Positions 36,508-44,913 of a DNA stretch of 64,000 nt are shown piece after piece. The stretch is from Kutzneria kofuensis (GTDB lineage Bacteria > Actinomycetota > Actinomycetes > Mycobacteriales > Pseudonocardiaceae), in contig NZ_JACHIR010000004.1 in NCBI RefSeq assembly GCF_014203355.1, positions 164,533-228,532 of the forward strand. Reading direction: 5' to 3'. A program made the position numbers and the translations under genes. The notes below the pieces were generated by a model. The model searched no databases, had not been told where the DNA came from, and worked only from the letters and a program-made list of their open reading frames with translations. The stretch's first letter is position 1, and each line of letters starts with the position of its first letter.

Positions 36508-36753
36508 CCCGTCACCACTCCCTGGCTCAGGCTCGTCACACGTTCCCGGGATCGCGTGTACCCCTCGGGTTTACCGCGAAGCGCTTCCGTAACGGTCATT
36601 CGCGTCACTGGCGCCTGTTCGCCACCACCGGGTTCGCCCGTGTGACGTATCTGTTCGTGTGACGCGACCTGGCCAGCGCGGCTGCCCGCCGCCGCAACGC
36701 GCGGGGTACCCAGCGGCCGGCGCGTAGGGCATGGAGTCACGTGGAGGTATGTG

Positions 36754-37230
36754 ATGCGCAAGGCGGTTTCGCCGGAATCGACGCGGGTGCCGGTCGCCGG
36801 CTTCGCCACCTACGCCGAGGCCGAGCGGGCGGTGGACTCGTTGTCGGACCAGAGTTTTCCCGTGCAGCACACCACGATCTCCGGGGTGGGGCTGCGCTTG
36901 GTGGAGGATGTGCTCGGCCGGTTGACCTATCTGAGGGCGGCCGGCATGGGGGCGGCGTCCGGGCTGTGGTTCGGGTTGCTGTTCGGCGTGTTCCTGGCGC
37001 TGTTCACGGCCGACGCCGTGGCGTGGTTCGCGGTGATCCTGTGGGCCCTGTTGTGGGGCGTGGTGGCCGGAGCGGTCTTCGGGCTGATCTGGCACGCCCT
37101 CTCGGCTGGTCGGCGGGACTTCGTCTCGACCCGCCAGTTGCTCGCCGACCGCTACGAGATTCTGGTCGACCGCGCACATGCCGACCAGGCCCGCCAGTTG
37201 CTGAACAACGGCCGGCGTGGTCCCGCGTGA
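36754..37230 (+). CDS. General-stress-type membrane protein (GsiB/YflT N-term-like)
   Basis: 158 residues from ATG 36754 with GGAGG 6-10 nt upstream. The N-terminal domain (VAGFATYAEAERAVDSLSD to RLVEDVLGRLTYLR) matches the heat-induced stress protein YflT-like domain. Two or three membrane segments follow (GLWFGLLFGVFLALF, VILWALLWGVVAGAVFGLIW), then a C-terminal RRDFVSTRQLLADRYEILVD domain. Members are common in actinomycetes and sigma-B-type regulated. It is divergent from the alcohol dehydrogenase operon. Confidence 0.82.
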   Translation: MRKAVSPESTRVPVAGFATYAEAERAVDSLSDQSFPVQHTTISGVGLRLVEDVLGRLTYLRAAGMGAASGLWFGLLFGVFLALFTADAVAWFAVILWALLWGVVAGAVFGLIWHALSAGRRDFVSTRQLLADRYEILVDRAHADQARQLLNNGRRGPA

Positions 37231-37568
37231 CGGCAGGCGCGGCCCGGTCGAGTAGCCGGCCACGACACCGCGTGGCATCGACGCCACCGATATGAGCCGG
37301 CCTCGCCTACGGTCGCATTCCGTTCCGGGGCCGCATGGTTGGCCTCTTATCCGGATGCCGAGCCGTCGGCAAGCTTGGCGGTTGGGTCCACCAGGTTCCA
37401 GACCGCATCACCGCCGCGTCGCGCAGAAATCGACCGGAGACCCCGCGGCAGAACCACATCGTTCGAGGAGGGGCACTCGCGGTGGTGATCGTCGCCCACC
37501 GAGTTGCGCACCCCTTCCGGCACCACGAAACGCGCTTCACGACTATTCCGAGAAGGAGACGAACACTG
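37231..37568. other. 338-bp intergenic region
   Basis: Follows the stress gene and precedes the exported lamin-tail protein. It starts with a half-copy (CGAGTAGCCGGC, 37249-37260) of the palindrome near 21.7 kb. I see no gene. The promoter of the 37569 gene and its ribosome site AGAAGGAGA (37551-37559) lie here. Confidence 0.45.
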
Positions 37569-38162
37569 ATGAGGCGTTCCCTCGCGGCCCTCGTTGCAGC
37601 GGGCATCGCGGCTCTCTCACTGGTCACCGGCGCCGCTGCCGCATCCGCGGCCCCGCAGTCGACGGCGAGCGTGCAGAAGTCCTTCACCTTCGTGATCGAC
37701 CAGCTCGCCACCCGCGGCCCCAACGGCGCGGCCGACCAGTACATCCAGATCAAGAACCTCAGCCAGGTCCCGCAGGACCTGAGCAACTTCCGGCTCGTCG
37801 TCGCGCCCAGCCAGGCGCAGCGGTTCACCGCGGCAGTGATCCCGCAGAACACCGTCCTGCAGCCGGGCCAGGTGTGGGTGATCGCCAACCCGCAGGGCTA
37901 CAGCGGTCCGGTGGTCGACCAGTTCTTCTCCGGCATCGTTCCGCTGACCGACCGGATGGGCGTCGCGCTGCTGTCCCCGAGCAACGTCATGGTCGACGCG
38001 GTGGCCACCGTCACGACCTCGCCGTTCATGATGGGCGCCCCGGCGTCCCCGCTGACCACCAACCAGCCGCTCGCCCTCGTGCGGTTCAGCAACACCGACA
38101 ACAACGCCGTCGACTTCCACGTCGCGCCGCGGACCCCGGGTCTGCCCGGCCCGGACGCCTGA
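37569..38162 (+). CDS. Secreted lamin-tail-domain protein
   Basis: 197 residues from ATG 37569. Sec signal 1-29 (ends ASAAPQS). The mature protein is a single LTD-like beta-sandwich: FVIDQLATRGPNGAADQYIQ, IKNLSQVPQDLSNF, VLQPGQVWVIAN, then DRMGVALLSPSNVMVD. Such domains are found on exported nucleases and adhesins and bind surfaces or nucleic acids; none is fused here. It is monocistronic and ends before a very strong hairpin. Confidence 0.8.
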   Translation: MRRSLAALVAAGIAALSLVTGAAAASAAPQSTASVQKSFTFVIDQLATRGPNGAADQYIQIKNLSQVPQDLSNFRLVVAPSQAQRFTAAVIPQNTVLQPGQVWVIANPQGYSGPVVDQFFSGIVPLTDRMGVALLSPSNVMVDAVATVTTSPFMMGAPASPLTTNQPLALVRFSNTDNNAVDFHVAPRTPGLPGPDA

Positions 38163-38244
38163 TCCGACCGGGAATCGACGGCACGTCCACACCACTGGCC
38201 GGAGGACCTAGGACTCGCCGGCCGGGCATGAGTTGACACGAACA

Positions 38245-38285
38245 CGATGGGCCTACCGGGACTCGATGTCCCGGTAGGCCCATCG
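38245..38285. terminator. Strong terminator-like hairpin (17-bp perfect stem)
   Basis: CGATGGGCCTACCGGGA / TCCCGGTAGGCCCATCG with a 7-nt loop, 83 nt after the lamin-tail gene stop and ahead of the SHOCT gene. The strongest hairpin noted in the window; it would insulate the two genes. Confidence 0.8.
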
Positions 38286-38378
38286 TCGCTTCGAGGTCAC
38301 GGACGGATTTCCCCGTTTGCGCCCGGCCGCGCCGCCGGCTGGCTACGATCTTCGCCAACCGGTGGAGGCGCACGAACC

Positions 38379-38681
38379 ATGAGCATTGCTGACGAACTGG
38401 CGAAGCTGGACGCGTTGCGGCGCTCCGGCGCACTGTCGGACGACGAGTTCGACGCGGCGAAGCGACGCCTGCTGGCGCCGGGATCGCCGGCCGGGCCGAA
38501 CTCGCTCGGCCGGGCCGCCAACCGCTACGTCAGCTATCAGATGATCGCCGGCGTCGTCGGACTGGTCGTCTTCCTCGTCTTCGTGTTCGCGGTTCTCGTG
38601 CCGATGTTCACGAAGGTGACCGACAGAACCGGGCCCGTGGTCCCCGGCGACAACCAGGTGCGGATCACGCAGTTCCCCTGA
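38379..38681 (+). CDS. SHOCT-domain small membrane protein
   Basis: 100 residues from ATG 38379 with GGTGGAGG upstream. Residues 4-32 are a SHOCT motif (DELAKLDALRRSGALSDDEF, then AKRRLL). One membrane segment covers about residues 54-75 (MIAGVVGLVVFLVFVFAVLV), followed by a short exported tail. SHOCT is a short oligomerisation helix pair. Function unknown. Confidence 0.82.
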   Translation: MSIADELAKLDALRRSGALSDDEFDAAKRRLLAPGSPAGPNSLGRAANRYVSYQMIAGVVGLVVFLVFVFAVLVPMFTKVTDRTGPVVPGDNQVRITQFP

Positions 38682-38692
38682 CCCGGGCGAAA

Positions 38693-38722
38693 CCCGTGCC
38701 GCCCCGATCGAGGCGGCACGGG
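38693..38722. terminator. Bidirectional terminator between SHOCT and RNase genes
   Basis: Perfect 11-bp stem CCCGTGCCGCC / GGCGGCACGGG with an 8-nt loop in the 53-bp gap between two convergent genes; serves both strands. Confidence 0.8.
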
Positions 38723-38734
38723 CCGGCCGGTGGC

Positions 38735-39136
38735 CTACAGCTCGTAGAAGTTGCTGTAGTGGTCGGGCGTGAACCAGACCTCACCGTTGTCCATGTCGAC
38801 CACGATCCGGGCCGCGTCCCGGTGCGCGCCGCAGGTCCGCGGGTAGACGTCGAACTCCTGGAAGGAATCACCGCCGGGCAGCTGGCCGTCGTTGTTGTAG
38901 TACGTGCCGCCCGCGTAGCTGCACTGGCCGTTCGGCCAGTCGTACCAGCCACGCTGGCCGGGGTAGCCCATGGACTGCCACGTCGAGTTGGCCGAGGCCG
39001 CCGCGGAACAACCCGAGATGGTGCAGGAGTTGTGCACGGTCGCGTTGGCCGCCGGTGTCGTCACCAGGGCCAGGCCGAACATCGTCGCCAGTGCGGTCAG
39101 GGTCAGGGTGACGCGCTTCGTCCAGGTAAGACGCAC
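38735..39136 (-). CDS. Secreted guanyl-specific ribonuclease (N1/T1/barnase-like)
   Basis: 133 residues from ATG 39136 with GAGGAGA upstream. Sec signal about 1-32. The mature core is the microbial RNase fold: FQEFDVYPR (catalytic Glu94), HRDAARIVVDMDNGEVWFTP (Arg106/Arg110) and DHYSNFYEL (His126), as in RNase Sa and barnase. Six Cys (residues 38, 43, 72, 102 and others) are more than usual, suggesting extra disulphides. It cleaves RNA outside the cell. No barstar-like inhibitor gene is adjacent. It lies 72 bp downstream of the HNH nuclease gene on the same strand, so the two may be co-transcribed. Confidence 0.88.
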   Translation of the reverse strand: MRLTWTKRVTLTLTALATMFGLALVTTPAANATVHNSCTISGCSAAASANSTWQSMGYPGQRGWYDWPNGQCSYAGGTYYNNDGQLPGGDSFQEFDVYPRTCGAHRDAARIVVDMDNGEVWFTPDHYSNFYEL

Positions 39137-39208
39137 GAAATCTCCTCATCGGCGAGTACTGCGTTGACAATCAGGCGCCGTCGCGATCGCGTCGGCACAG
39201 GGCAGGGG

Positions 39209-39760
39209 TCAGCCGATACCGACCACGGATTCGGCGGTCGTCCAGTCGGTGGCGATGGCGTTCTGCGCGTCGACCAGGTCGACCCGGCCGTCGCACACGG
39301 CCTTCTTCAGGGCGTTCTCGACCGAGTCCTTGTTGTACGAGGTCCGGGCGCCGTAGCGCGGCTCGGGCCACAGGTTGCTCGGGTCACGCGGCGCGCCGCC
39401 GAGTTCCAGCGGGATCAGGTGGTCTTCCTCGTAGTCCGCGGTGCTGGTGTCGGAGTAGCCGTACTCGGCGATCTGCTGCACCTTCAGGGGGTTGGTGTAG
39501 GACGTGGGCGGCCGGACCGTGCCCGTCCAGCCCGACACGCAGATCGTCTGGTCGATGGTGCCCTGGGTGACGTCGGGGTTGGTGGCGCCGGGCGTGCAGG
39601 ACGGGTCCGGCAGCGGCAGGTACGACGTCGAGCAGGACGCGGCCGCGGCGAGCGGAACCGACGGCGACGCTCCGGCGGGCGCCGCGGCGAGCACAGCCGT
39701 GGCGCCGATGCCGACCAGAATGGTCAGAGCCAGTCGAGCATGCGGGGCAGGGCGGGACAT
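39209..39760 (-). CDS. Secreted HNH-type nuclease-like protein
   Basis: 183 residues from ATG 39760 with GAGGAGCC upstream. Sec signal about 1-31. The mature part has LPLPDPSCTPGATNP, TICVSGWTGTVRPP and an HNH core with YEEDHLIPLELGGAPRDPSNLWPEP (Asp113-His114 pair and conserved Asn), followed by KDSVENALKKAVC. This is the exported HNH family common in actinomycetes. It is predicted to cut DNA outside the cell, but nuclease activity is not proven for the family. Confidence 0.82.
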   Translation of the reverse strand: MSRPAPHARLALTILVGIGATAVLAAAPAGASPSVPLAAAASCSTSYLPLPDPSCTPGATNPDVTQGTIDQTICVSGWTGTVRPPTSYTNPLKVQQIAEYGYSDTSTADYEEDHLIPLELGGAPRDPSNLWPEPRYGARTSYNKDSVENALKKAVCDGRVDLVDAQNAIATDWTTAESVVGIG

Positions 39761-40168
39761 TCGAGGGCTCCTCGTGGTGACGATGTCGCTTCTACGGACG
39801 ACCGCGCGGCAGCAGGGAAATCGCGGCGGTCGAAACGGACCGTAAACACGTTCCGGCGCGAGCGGAACCGGTCGAAATTTGACAGGGCACGACCGTTCTG
39901 TGAATCCGAAGATCCGGATTGGCCGCTATGTCGGCTCTCGCGGGCGTGACCGCGCACGGGTTCGATTTCCGTTCAACGCCCGTTTCGTATCGCGTCCCGT
40001 GTCAGCGCCGGCTCGTTCAGCCGACGGCCGAGACGTCGCGCGGGGAGACAATGATCACGTGACCTGGTGGGCCTAGCACCACCATGTCGACGGGCCCCAG
40101 AACCAGTGCCCGACCGGCCGTGCCGCAGCAGGATCGACGCGGAGAGAACAGCCGAGGGGGCCACGTCG
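39761..40168. other. 408-bp divergent intergenic region
   Basis: Separates the minus-strand nuclease pair from the plus-strand DUF2306 gene. No gene is supported. It is relatively AT-richer than its surroundings near 39830-39990, as expected for promoters. GAGGGGG at 40154-40160 is the ribosome site of the next gene. Confidence 0.4.
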
Positions 40169-40942
40169 ATGTCAGTGATCACACGACCAGAACCGACCAC
40201 CACTCCGGCCGGCAGCCGGTGGTGGCGCCGATGGCCACGCGTCACGTCCGGCGGCCGGCGCCGATGGCCGCTCGTCACGTTGGCCGTGGTGAGCGTCGCG
40301 ACGCTGGGATACATGTTGTCGGCATATGTGCCGCCCGAGATGAGCACCAGCCGGGTTCCGTTGCAGAGCAGCACCCACTACGTGTTGCTGGTGGGGCACA
40401 TCTTCACCGCGACGGTGGCCACGCTCGCGGGTTTGGCTCAGTTCTGGCCGTCGTTGCGGAGTCGTCATCCGCGCGTGCACCGCTGGACCGGGCGCGCCTA
40501 CATCTTCCTCGGCGTGTTCCCGTCCTCGGTGCTGGCGATCCCGGTGGCCGTGCTGACGCCGTTCGGTGTGTCGAACCAGGCCGTCCTGCTGATGGTCGAC
40601 GCGGCATGGATCGTCACCGCCGTGGCCGGCTACCGAGCGGCCCGGCAACGCCGGTTCGCCGACCATCGACGGTGGATGATCCGCAACTACGCGCTGACGT
40701 TCTCCTCGCTGGTCGCCCGATTCTTCAACCCGGTGCTGGCGCTGATCATCGTGCCGCAGGCGACCGGGCCGGCCTACCGGGGCGACGGCCTCGCGATCGT
40801 GCACGACATCGCCACCGGCAGCATCGTGGTCGGCGTGGTGCTGACGGTAGTGGCCGCCGAGTGGTACATCCAGCGCCGCTACGGAGTCCCGCCCCGTCGG
40901 CCGAGGGATGCCGAGTCCGGTGTGGCTCCGTCCGGCTTCTGA
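40169..40942 (+). CDS. DUF2306 membrane protein
   Basis: 257 residues from ATG 40169. Six to seven membrane segments. The family pattern is HYVLLVGHIFTATVATLAGL, AQFWPSLRSRHPRVHRWTGR, VDAAWIVTAVAGYRAARQRR and FADHRRWMIRNYALTF. The conserved His residues facing the membrane suggest heme or quinone binding, but the family is uncharacterised. Monocistronic. Confidence 0.85.
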   Translation: MSVITRPEPTTTPAGSRWWRRWPRVTSGGRRRWPLVTLAVVSVATLGYMLSAYVPPEMSTSRVPLQSSTHYVLLVGHIFTATVATLAGLAQFWPSLRSRHPRVHRWTGRAYIFLGVFPSSVLAIPVAVLTPFGVSNQAVLLMVDAAWIVTAVAGYRAARQRRFADHRRWMIRNYALTFSSLVARFFNPVLALIIVPQATGPAYRGDGLAIVHDIATGSIVVGVVLTVVAAEWYIQRRYGVPPRRPRDAESGVAPSGF

Positions 40943-41044
40943 CCGGAGGCCGCACTTTGTCCGGTGCGCGCCGTTGCACCCCTTGAGTGTCAGCCGATCA
41001 GGTGGGCTCTTGCCCCGGAAACCGAGCAGCGCTACAGAGAATCC

Positions 41045-41617
41045 ATGAGACATGAACCTGCTGCCGTTCTGCTCACGGTGACCGTCGCCATGCTGGGTGT
41101 CGTGGGCACGGCGATGGCCGACTCCGCACCACCCGCCCACCCGGCGTACACCTCGGCCGATTTCGAGAACTACCGACCGAACGCCAAGGCCGTGACCTAC
41201 GCCCCCGGCCTCGTTCCGGTGGGATCGACCGCCACCGTGTTCGCCACCCCCACCCCGAACGGCTCGACCACCGTGGTCCTGTACGTCGAAGGCCTGCTGG
41301 CCAACCACCAGTACGGGGCGCACGTCCACCAGAAGCACTGCGGCGCTGCCCCGGAGGACGCGGGCGCGCACTACCAGAACATTCCGGACCCGGTGCAACC
41401 GTCGGTCAATCCCGCCTACGCCAACTCGCAGAACGAGATCTGGCTGGACTTCACCACCGACCGGCACGGGAACGCCTGGACCGTTTCCAGCGTGAACTGG
41501 CAGTTCACGGAACGGCACGCGGGCTCCGTGGTGATCCATGCCGAGCACACGCACACGGATCCCGGGCACGCCGGCACGGCGGGTGCCCGGCTGGGATGTG
41601 TCAGCGTCGACTTCTGA
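41045..41617 (+). CDS. sodC: Secreted Cu/Zn superoxide dismutase family protein
   Basis: 190 residues from ATG 41045. Signal peptide 1-25 (ends TAMADSA). The SOD fold is seen in LYVEGLLANHQYGAHVHQKHC (two Cu-ligand His), GAHYQN (bridging His), and the final VVIHAEHTHTDPGHAGTAGARLGC, with the disulphide Cys and the last ligand. The Asp-rich zinc loop is altered (DPVQPSVNPAYANSQNE), so zinc binding may be weaker than usual. It would dispose of extracellular superoxide. Confidence 0.83.
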   Translation: MRHEPAAVLLTVTVAMLGVVGTAMADSAPPAHPAYTSADFENYRPNAKAVTYAPGLVPVGSTATVFATPTPNGSTTVVLYVEGLLANHQYGAHVHQKHCGAAPEDAGAHYQNIPDPVQPSVNPAYANSQNEIWLDFTTDRHGNAWTVSSVNWQFTERHAGSVVIHAEHTHTDPGHAGTAGARLGCVSVDF

Positions 41618-41646
41618 CGGGCAAAGCCGCCGAGCCCGAGGGTCGT

Positions 41647-44577
41647 TCAGCCGACGGAGGCGGCGACCGGGTGCGACGTCAGGCACCGCTCGGTGCTCTC
41701 GGTGTGTTCGGCGGTGAGCAGTGCGGCGGCGATGCCGGCCCGGGTGGTGACGCCGAACTTGGCGCGAATGCTGGCGATGTGGTGTTCGACGGTGCGCGGG
41801 CTCAGGTAGAGCTTGCCGGCGATCTGCCGGCTGGTGAGCCCTTGCGTGACCCAGTGGGCGATCTCGGTTTCACGGCGGGTGAGGGCGGCCGCGCCCAGGG
41901 CGTTGCGGGGGTTGCGCTGCCCGCTGACGCCCAGGGGAACCCGGCGGCCGAGCTTGCGGAGCTCGCGGACGGCGCGGTGGTGCAGGCCGGTGGCGTCGCA
42001 CTGGGTGAACAGGGCGTGCGCCTGCTCCAGTTCGCGCAGTGCCTCGGCGCGGGAACCGGTGCGCGCCATGGCGATGCCGGCCAGCAGCCGGGCGGAGCCC
42101 TCATCCAGGGGATCGCCGATCTGCCGGAAGGCGGTGGCGGCCGCGTGAGCGGCGCCGGCCGCGCCAACGGTGTCACCGGTGGCGTGCCGGACGCGGGCAC
42201 GGGCGAGTTGCGCGAAGGCCGTGCTGCCGGCCAGACCGAGGTGGGCGGCGGCTTCGGCGCGGGCGGCCCATTGGTCGGCTTCCGACACGTGGTCGAGGGC
42301 CAGGGCCGCGGTGGTGAGGACGTCGAACCAGCCGGGGCGCGCCGGCTCGGGGATCATCGGGAGCTCCGCGCCGCCACCGGCGTCGACCAGGGTGGCCACG
42401 CAGCCCTGGGGGTCGCCGGCCATCAGGCGGGCGTGGGCGAGGAACGCCGCGGCCAGCACCGACAGCCAGTCATCGGCCGGTCCGGCCAGCTGGCACGCTT
42501 CCTCGCCCAGGAGCACGGCCTGGTCGGAATCGCCGGTGAAGGTCGCGATACGGCAACGCATGGCGAGCGTGGCCGCACGCAGCGCCGGGCTGTGCACCAG
42601 TTGTCCCGACTCACGCGCTTCGGCGACGGTGTCGGCGGCCTCCCGCAACTGTCCTTGCCACCGCAGCGTGGTGTCGAGGCCGACGAGGAGATAGGTCACG
42701 AGGTGGTGTTGACCCGTTGCGCGGCACAGGGAAAGTCCTCGCTCGAGATGGCGCCGGGCCGCGTTGTAGCGTTCCAGGCACTGTTCGGCCCAGCCCAGCC
42801 AGACCACGGTGTCCAGCTGCCGGGCCAGTTCGCCGTCGGTGAGCCCGTCGACGAGCTCGGCCGCCCGGTCGCAGTTGCGCTGTGCGGCCGGAATGTCGGC
42901 CACGACGTAGTCGGCGAGGGCCAGGACACCCGTCCCGCCGGCCGACACGAGGCGGTCGCCGGTGCCGCCGACGGCACGACGGGCGGCACTGGCCCAGGTC
43001 CGGGTCTGGGCGAAATCCCCGGACAGCAGGCTGGCGGTGGCGAGCTTCAGCTTCAACGCGGTGACCCTGCCGTCCCGTTCGGCGGCGCCGTCATGGTCGT
43101 GCTCGGGCAACCGGCGCAGTTCGGCGAGGAGCAAGCCGCCGGCTTCGGTGTGCCGGCCCAGGAGGTGTTCGATGGTGGCGCAGAACCCCACGGCACGCAC
43201 CCGCTGGTCCACCGCGTCGCGCGGCAGCAGCCGCACCACCTCGTGCAGGACGTCACGGGCCTGCTCCAGGCGGCCGCTCATGCCCAAGAAAGTTGCCATG
43301 TCGGCCAGCAACTCCAACCGGCGCTCATCGTCTTCGCCCTTGTCCGGCAACAGGTCCAGGGCGAGCGACAACCAGTGCGCCGCATTCGCGGGCGCCCGCG
43401 CGGCGGTCATTCGCGCGGCGTCGACCAGCACGGCGATCGCTCGCTCGTCGCCGGTCCGCGCGCACCGTTCCACGTGGTGTGCCCGCAGGAGCACCGAGGC
43501 CCCCCGCTCCTCCAACGCCTCCCAGGCTCGGGCGTGCGCCTGGATCAGCCAGGCGCCGCCGCCGCTGGCGTACGCGGCCGCACGCATCATCGGCAGCCAG
43601 TAACCGAACCGGCCCCTCCCCTTCGGCCGGATGAGATCACGGGCCACCAACTCGTCCACCGCGTGGTCGGTGTCCTGTTGGCTCATCCCGGCGATCGCGG
43701 CGAGCACATCGGGCTCGAACAGGTCACCGGCCACCGCCGCCGCCTGGGCGACCACCCGAACGCCGTCCGGTAGGTCGGCCAACTCGGCCTGCATGCTCGC
43801 CCGGACGACGGCGGGCACATCCCGCACCGACACCACCGCGTCGCCCGACCGGGCCCCGCCCGACGCCCCGGCCAGCAGTGTGGTCCGGAGCTGGTCCTCG
43901 GGAACCTGTGCCAGCGCCGCCACATAGAACGGGCACCCTCCACTGGCCTCGTGCAGGACCTGGCACCGCCGGGTGCTGACCTCGGGACCGAGGAACTCGG
44001 CCACCGCGTCGACGTCCAGCGGACCGAGTTCGACCCGGCCGGCCCTCCCCTGTCGCGCCGCCTGAGCCAGCACCGCGGTCAACCGGCCGGGGGCCAGGCT
44101 GGGACGGTATGCCACCGCGAGCACCAAAGGTCTCCGCGGCGGGTGACGCACCAGATACCCCAGCAACTCCAGCGAGGCTTCGTCGCCCCAGTGCAGATCG
44201 TCCAGCATCAACACCAGCCCACGCCCGGGCGCCAGCTGCTCCAACAACGCGCCGACCCTCAGGCGCAGCCGCAACGGCTCGAGCGGGTCGAGCGACGCGA
44301 TGTGATCCCCGAGTGCGTCACCCAACACGCCGAACCGGCTGCCTCGATCCGGTTCGGACGCCTGGCCGGTCAGCACCGTCCACCCGTCGCGGACCGCTGC
44401 CGCACCCAACTCGCCCAACAACCGCGACTTGCCGATACCCGACTCGCCAACGACCTCCGCCACCCGAGTGGCGTCCCCGTCCGCGGCGTCCACGAGAATC
44501 CTTTTCAGGTAACCCAATTCGCGCTGCCTTCCGACCAAAGGACCGACGCCGCTCGCCACTTCCGCACGGACTCGCAT
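41647..44577 (-). CDS. LAL-type LuxR regulator next to the diaminopropionate locus
   Basis: 976 residues from ATG 44577, preceded by GGGAGGTGGC; a longer frame from 44763 lacks these signals. P-loop VVGESGIGKSRLL (near residue 40), Walker B LVLMLDDLHWGDE, a long TPR-like Ala/Leu region and a C-terminal LuxR HTH (LTRRETEIAHWVTQGLTSRQ, then LYLSPRTVEHHIAS). Placed at the edge of the biosynthetic locus and next to a duplicated promoter element, it is the likely pathway activator; inference from position. Confidence 0.88.
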   Translation of the reverse strand: MRVRAEVASGVGPLVGRQRELGYLKRILVDAADGDATRVAEVVGESGIGKSRLLGELGAAAVRDGWTVLTGQASEPDRGSRFGVLGDALGDHIASLDPLEPLRLRLRVGALLEQLAPGRGLVLMLDDLHWGDEASLELLGYLVRHPPRRPLVLAVAYRPSLAPGRLTAVLAQAARQGRAGRVELGPLDVDAVAEFLGPEVSTRRCQVLHEASGGCPFYVAALAQVPEDQLRTTLLAGASGGARSGDAVVSVRDVPAVVRASMQAELADLPDGVRVVAQAAAVAGDLFEPDVLAAIAGMSQQDTDHAVDELVARDLIRPKGRGRFGYWLPMMRAAAYASGGGAWLIQAHARAWEALEERGASVLLRAHHVERCARTGDERAIAVLVDAARMTAARAPANAAHWLSLALDLLPDKGEDDERRLELLADMATFLGMSGRLEQARDVLHEVVRLLPRDAVDQRVRAVGFCATIEHLLGRHTEAGGLLLAELRRLPEHDHDGAAERDGRVTALKLKLATASLLSGDFAQTRTWASAARRAVGGTGDRLVSAGGTGVLALADYVVADIPAAQRNCDRAAELVDGLTDGELARQLDTVVWLGWAEQCLERYNAARRHLERGLSLCRATGQHHLVTYLLVGLDTTLRWQGQLREAADTVAEARESGQLVHSPALRAATLAMRCRIATFTGDSDQAVLLGEEACQLAGPADDWLSVLAAAFLAHARLMAGDPQGCVATLVDAGGGAELPMIPEPARPGWFDVLTTAALALDHVSEADQWAARAEAAAHLGLAGSTAFAQLARARVRHATGDTVGAAGAAHAAATAFRQIGDPLDEGSARLLAGIAMARTGSRAEALRELEQAHALFTQCDATGLHHRAVRELRKLGRRVPLGVSGQRNPRNALGAAALTRRETEIAHWVTQGLTSRQIAGKLYLSPRTVEHHIASIRAKFGVTTRAGIAAALLTAEHTESTERCLTSHPVAASVG

Positions 44578-44731
44578 GCCACCTCCCGCAGTTCCCCCGT
44601 CACGACAACTCCGTGTCCCGCTCACATGGCGACCCTCGAGTCCCGAACGCCCGCACGAGCGAGGGCGACGATTCGGGCCCGCTCGGTGGTCAATTCCGCG
44701 GACGGCGCTGATCACGGCGGGCCGCCATGGC

Positions 44732-44830
44732 ACGACACCGAGTTTTCGCCACCACGGCGGCACACGGGAGAGGTTCTCCGTATTCCCGCCGACGACGGGT
44801 CGGGATACAGTCCGCCAGCAGGGAGAACGA
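44732..44830 (+). repeat. Copy A of a duplicated promoter/5' region, with decayed start of an XRE-STAND-like gene
   Basis: 44741-44810 aligns with 48533-48603 (copy B) over about 70 nt with one single-base gap; by eye roughly 50 positions agree. Shared landmarks are AGTTTTCGC, GAGARGTT, CCGTAT, GACGAC and GGGATACAG. In copy B the element ends at the ATG of the XRE-STAND gene. Here the ATG is replaced, yet GAGAACG at the same distance is kept, and the frame beyond (ENEPHEARFP) soon loses similarity and runs out. It sits in the 336-bp gap 44578-44913, which otherwise holds nothing I can support except the LAL promoter. Confidence 0.55.
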
Positions 44831-44913
44831 GCCCCATGAGGCGCGGTTCCCCGGCGGCGTCGGGGGTTCGACGAGGGCCCGGCCGGTGTGCGCTGACGGG
44901 CCGTTCCCGCCGA

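Noticed and set aside
41647..44763. Longer start for the second LAL regulator at 44763
   Set aside because: The extra 62 residues are Arg-rich and lack a ribosome site; ATG 44577 has GGGAGGTGGC upstream and opens just before the conserved GRQREL.
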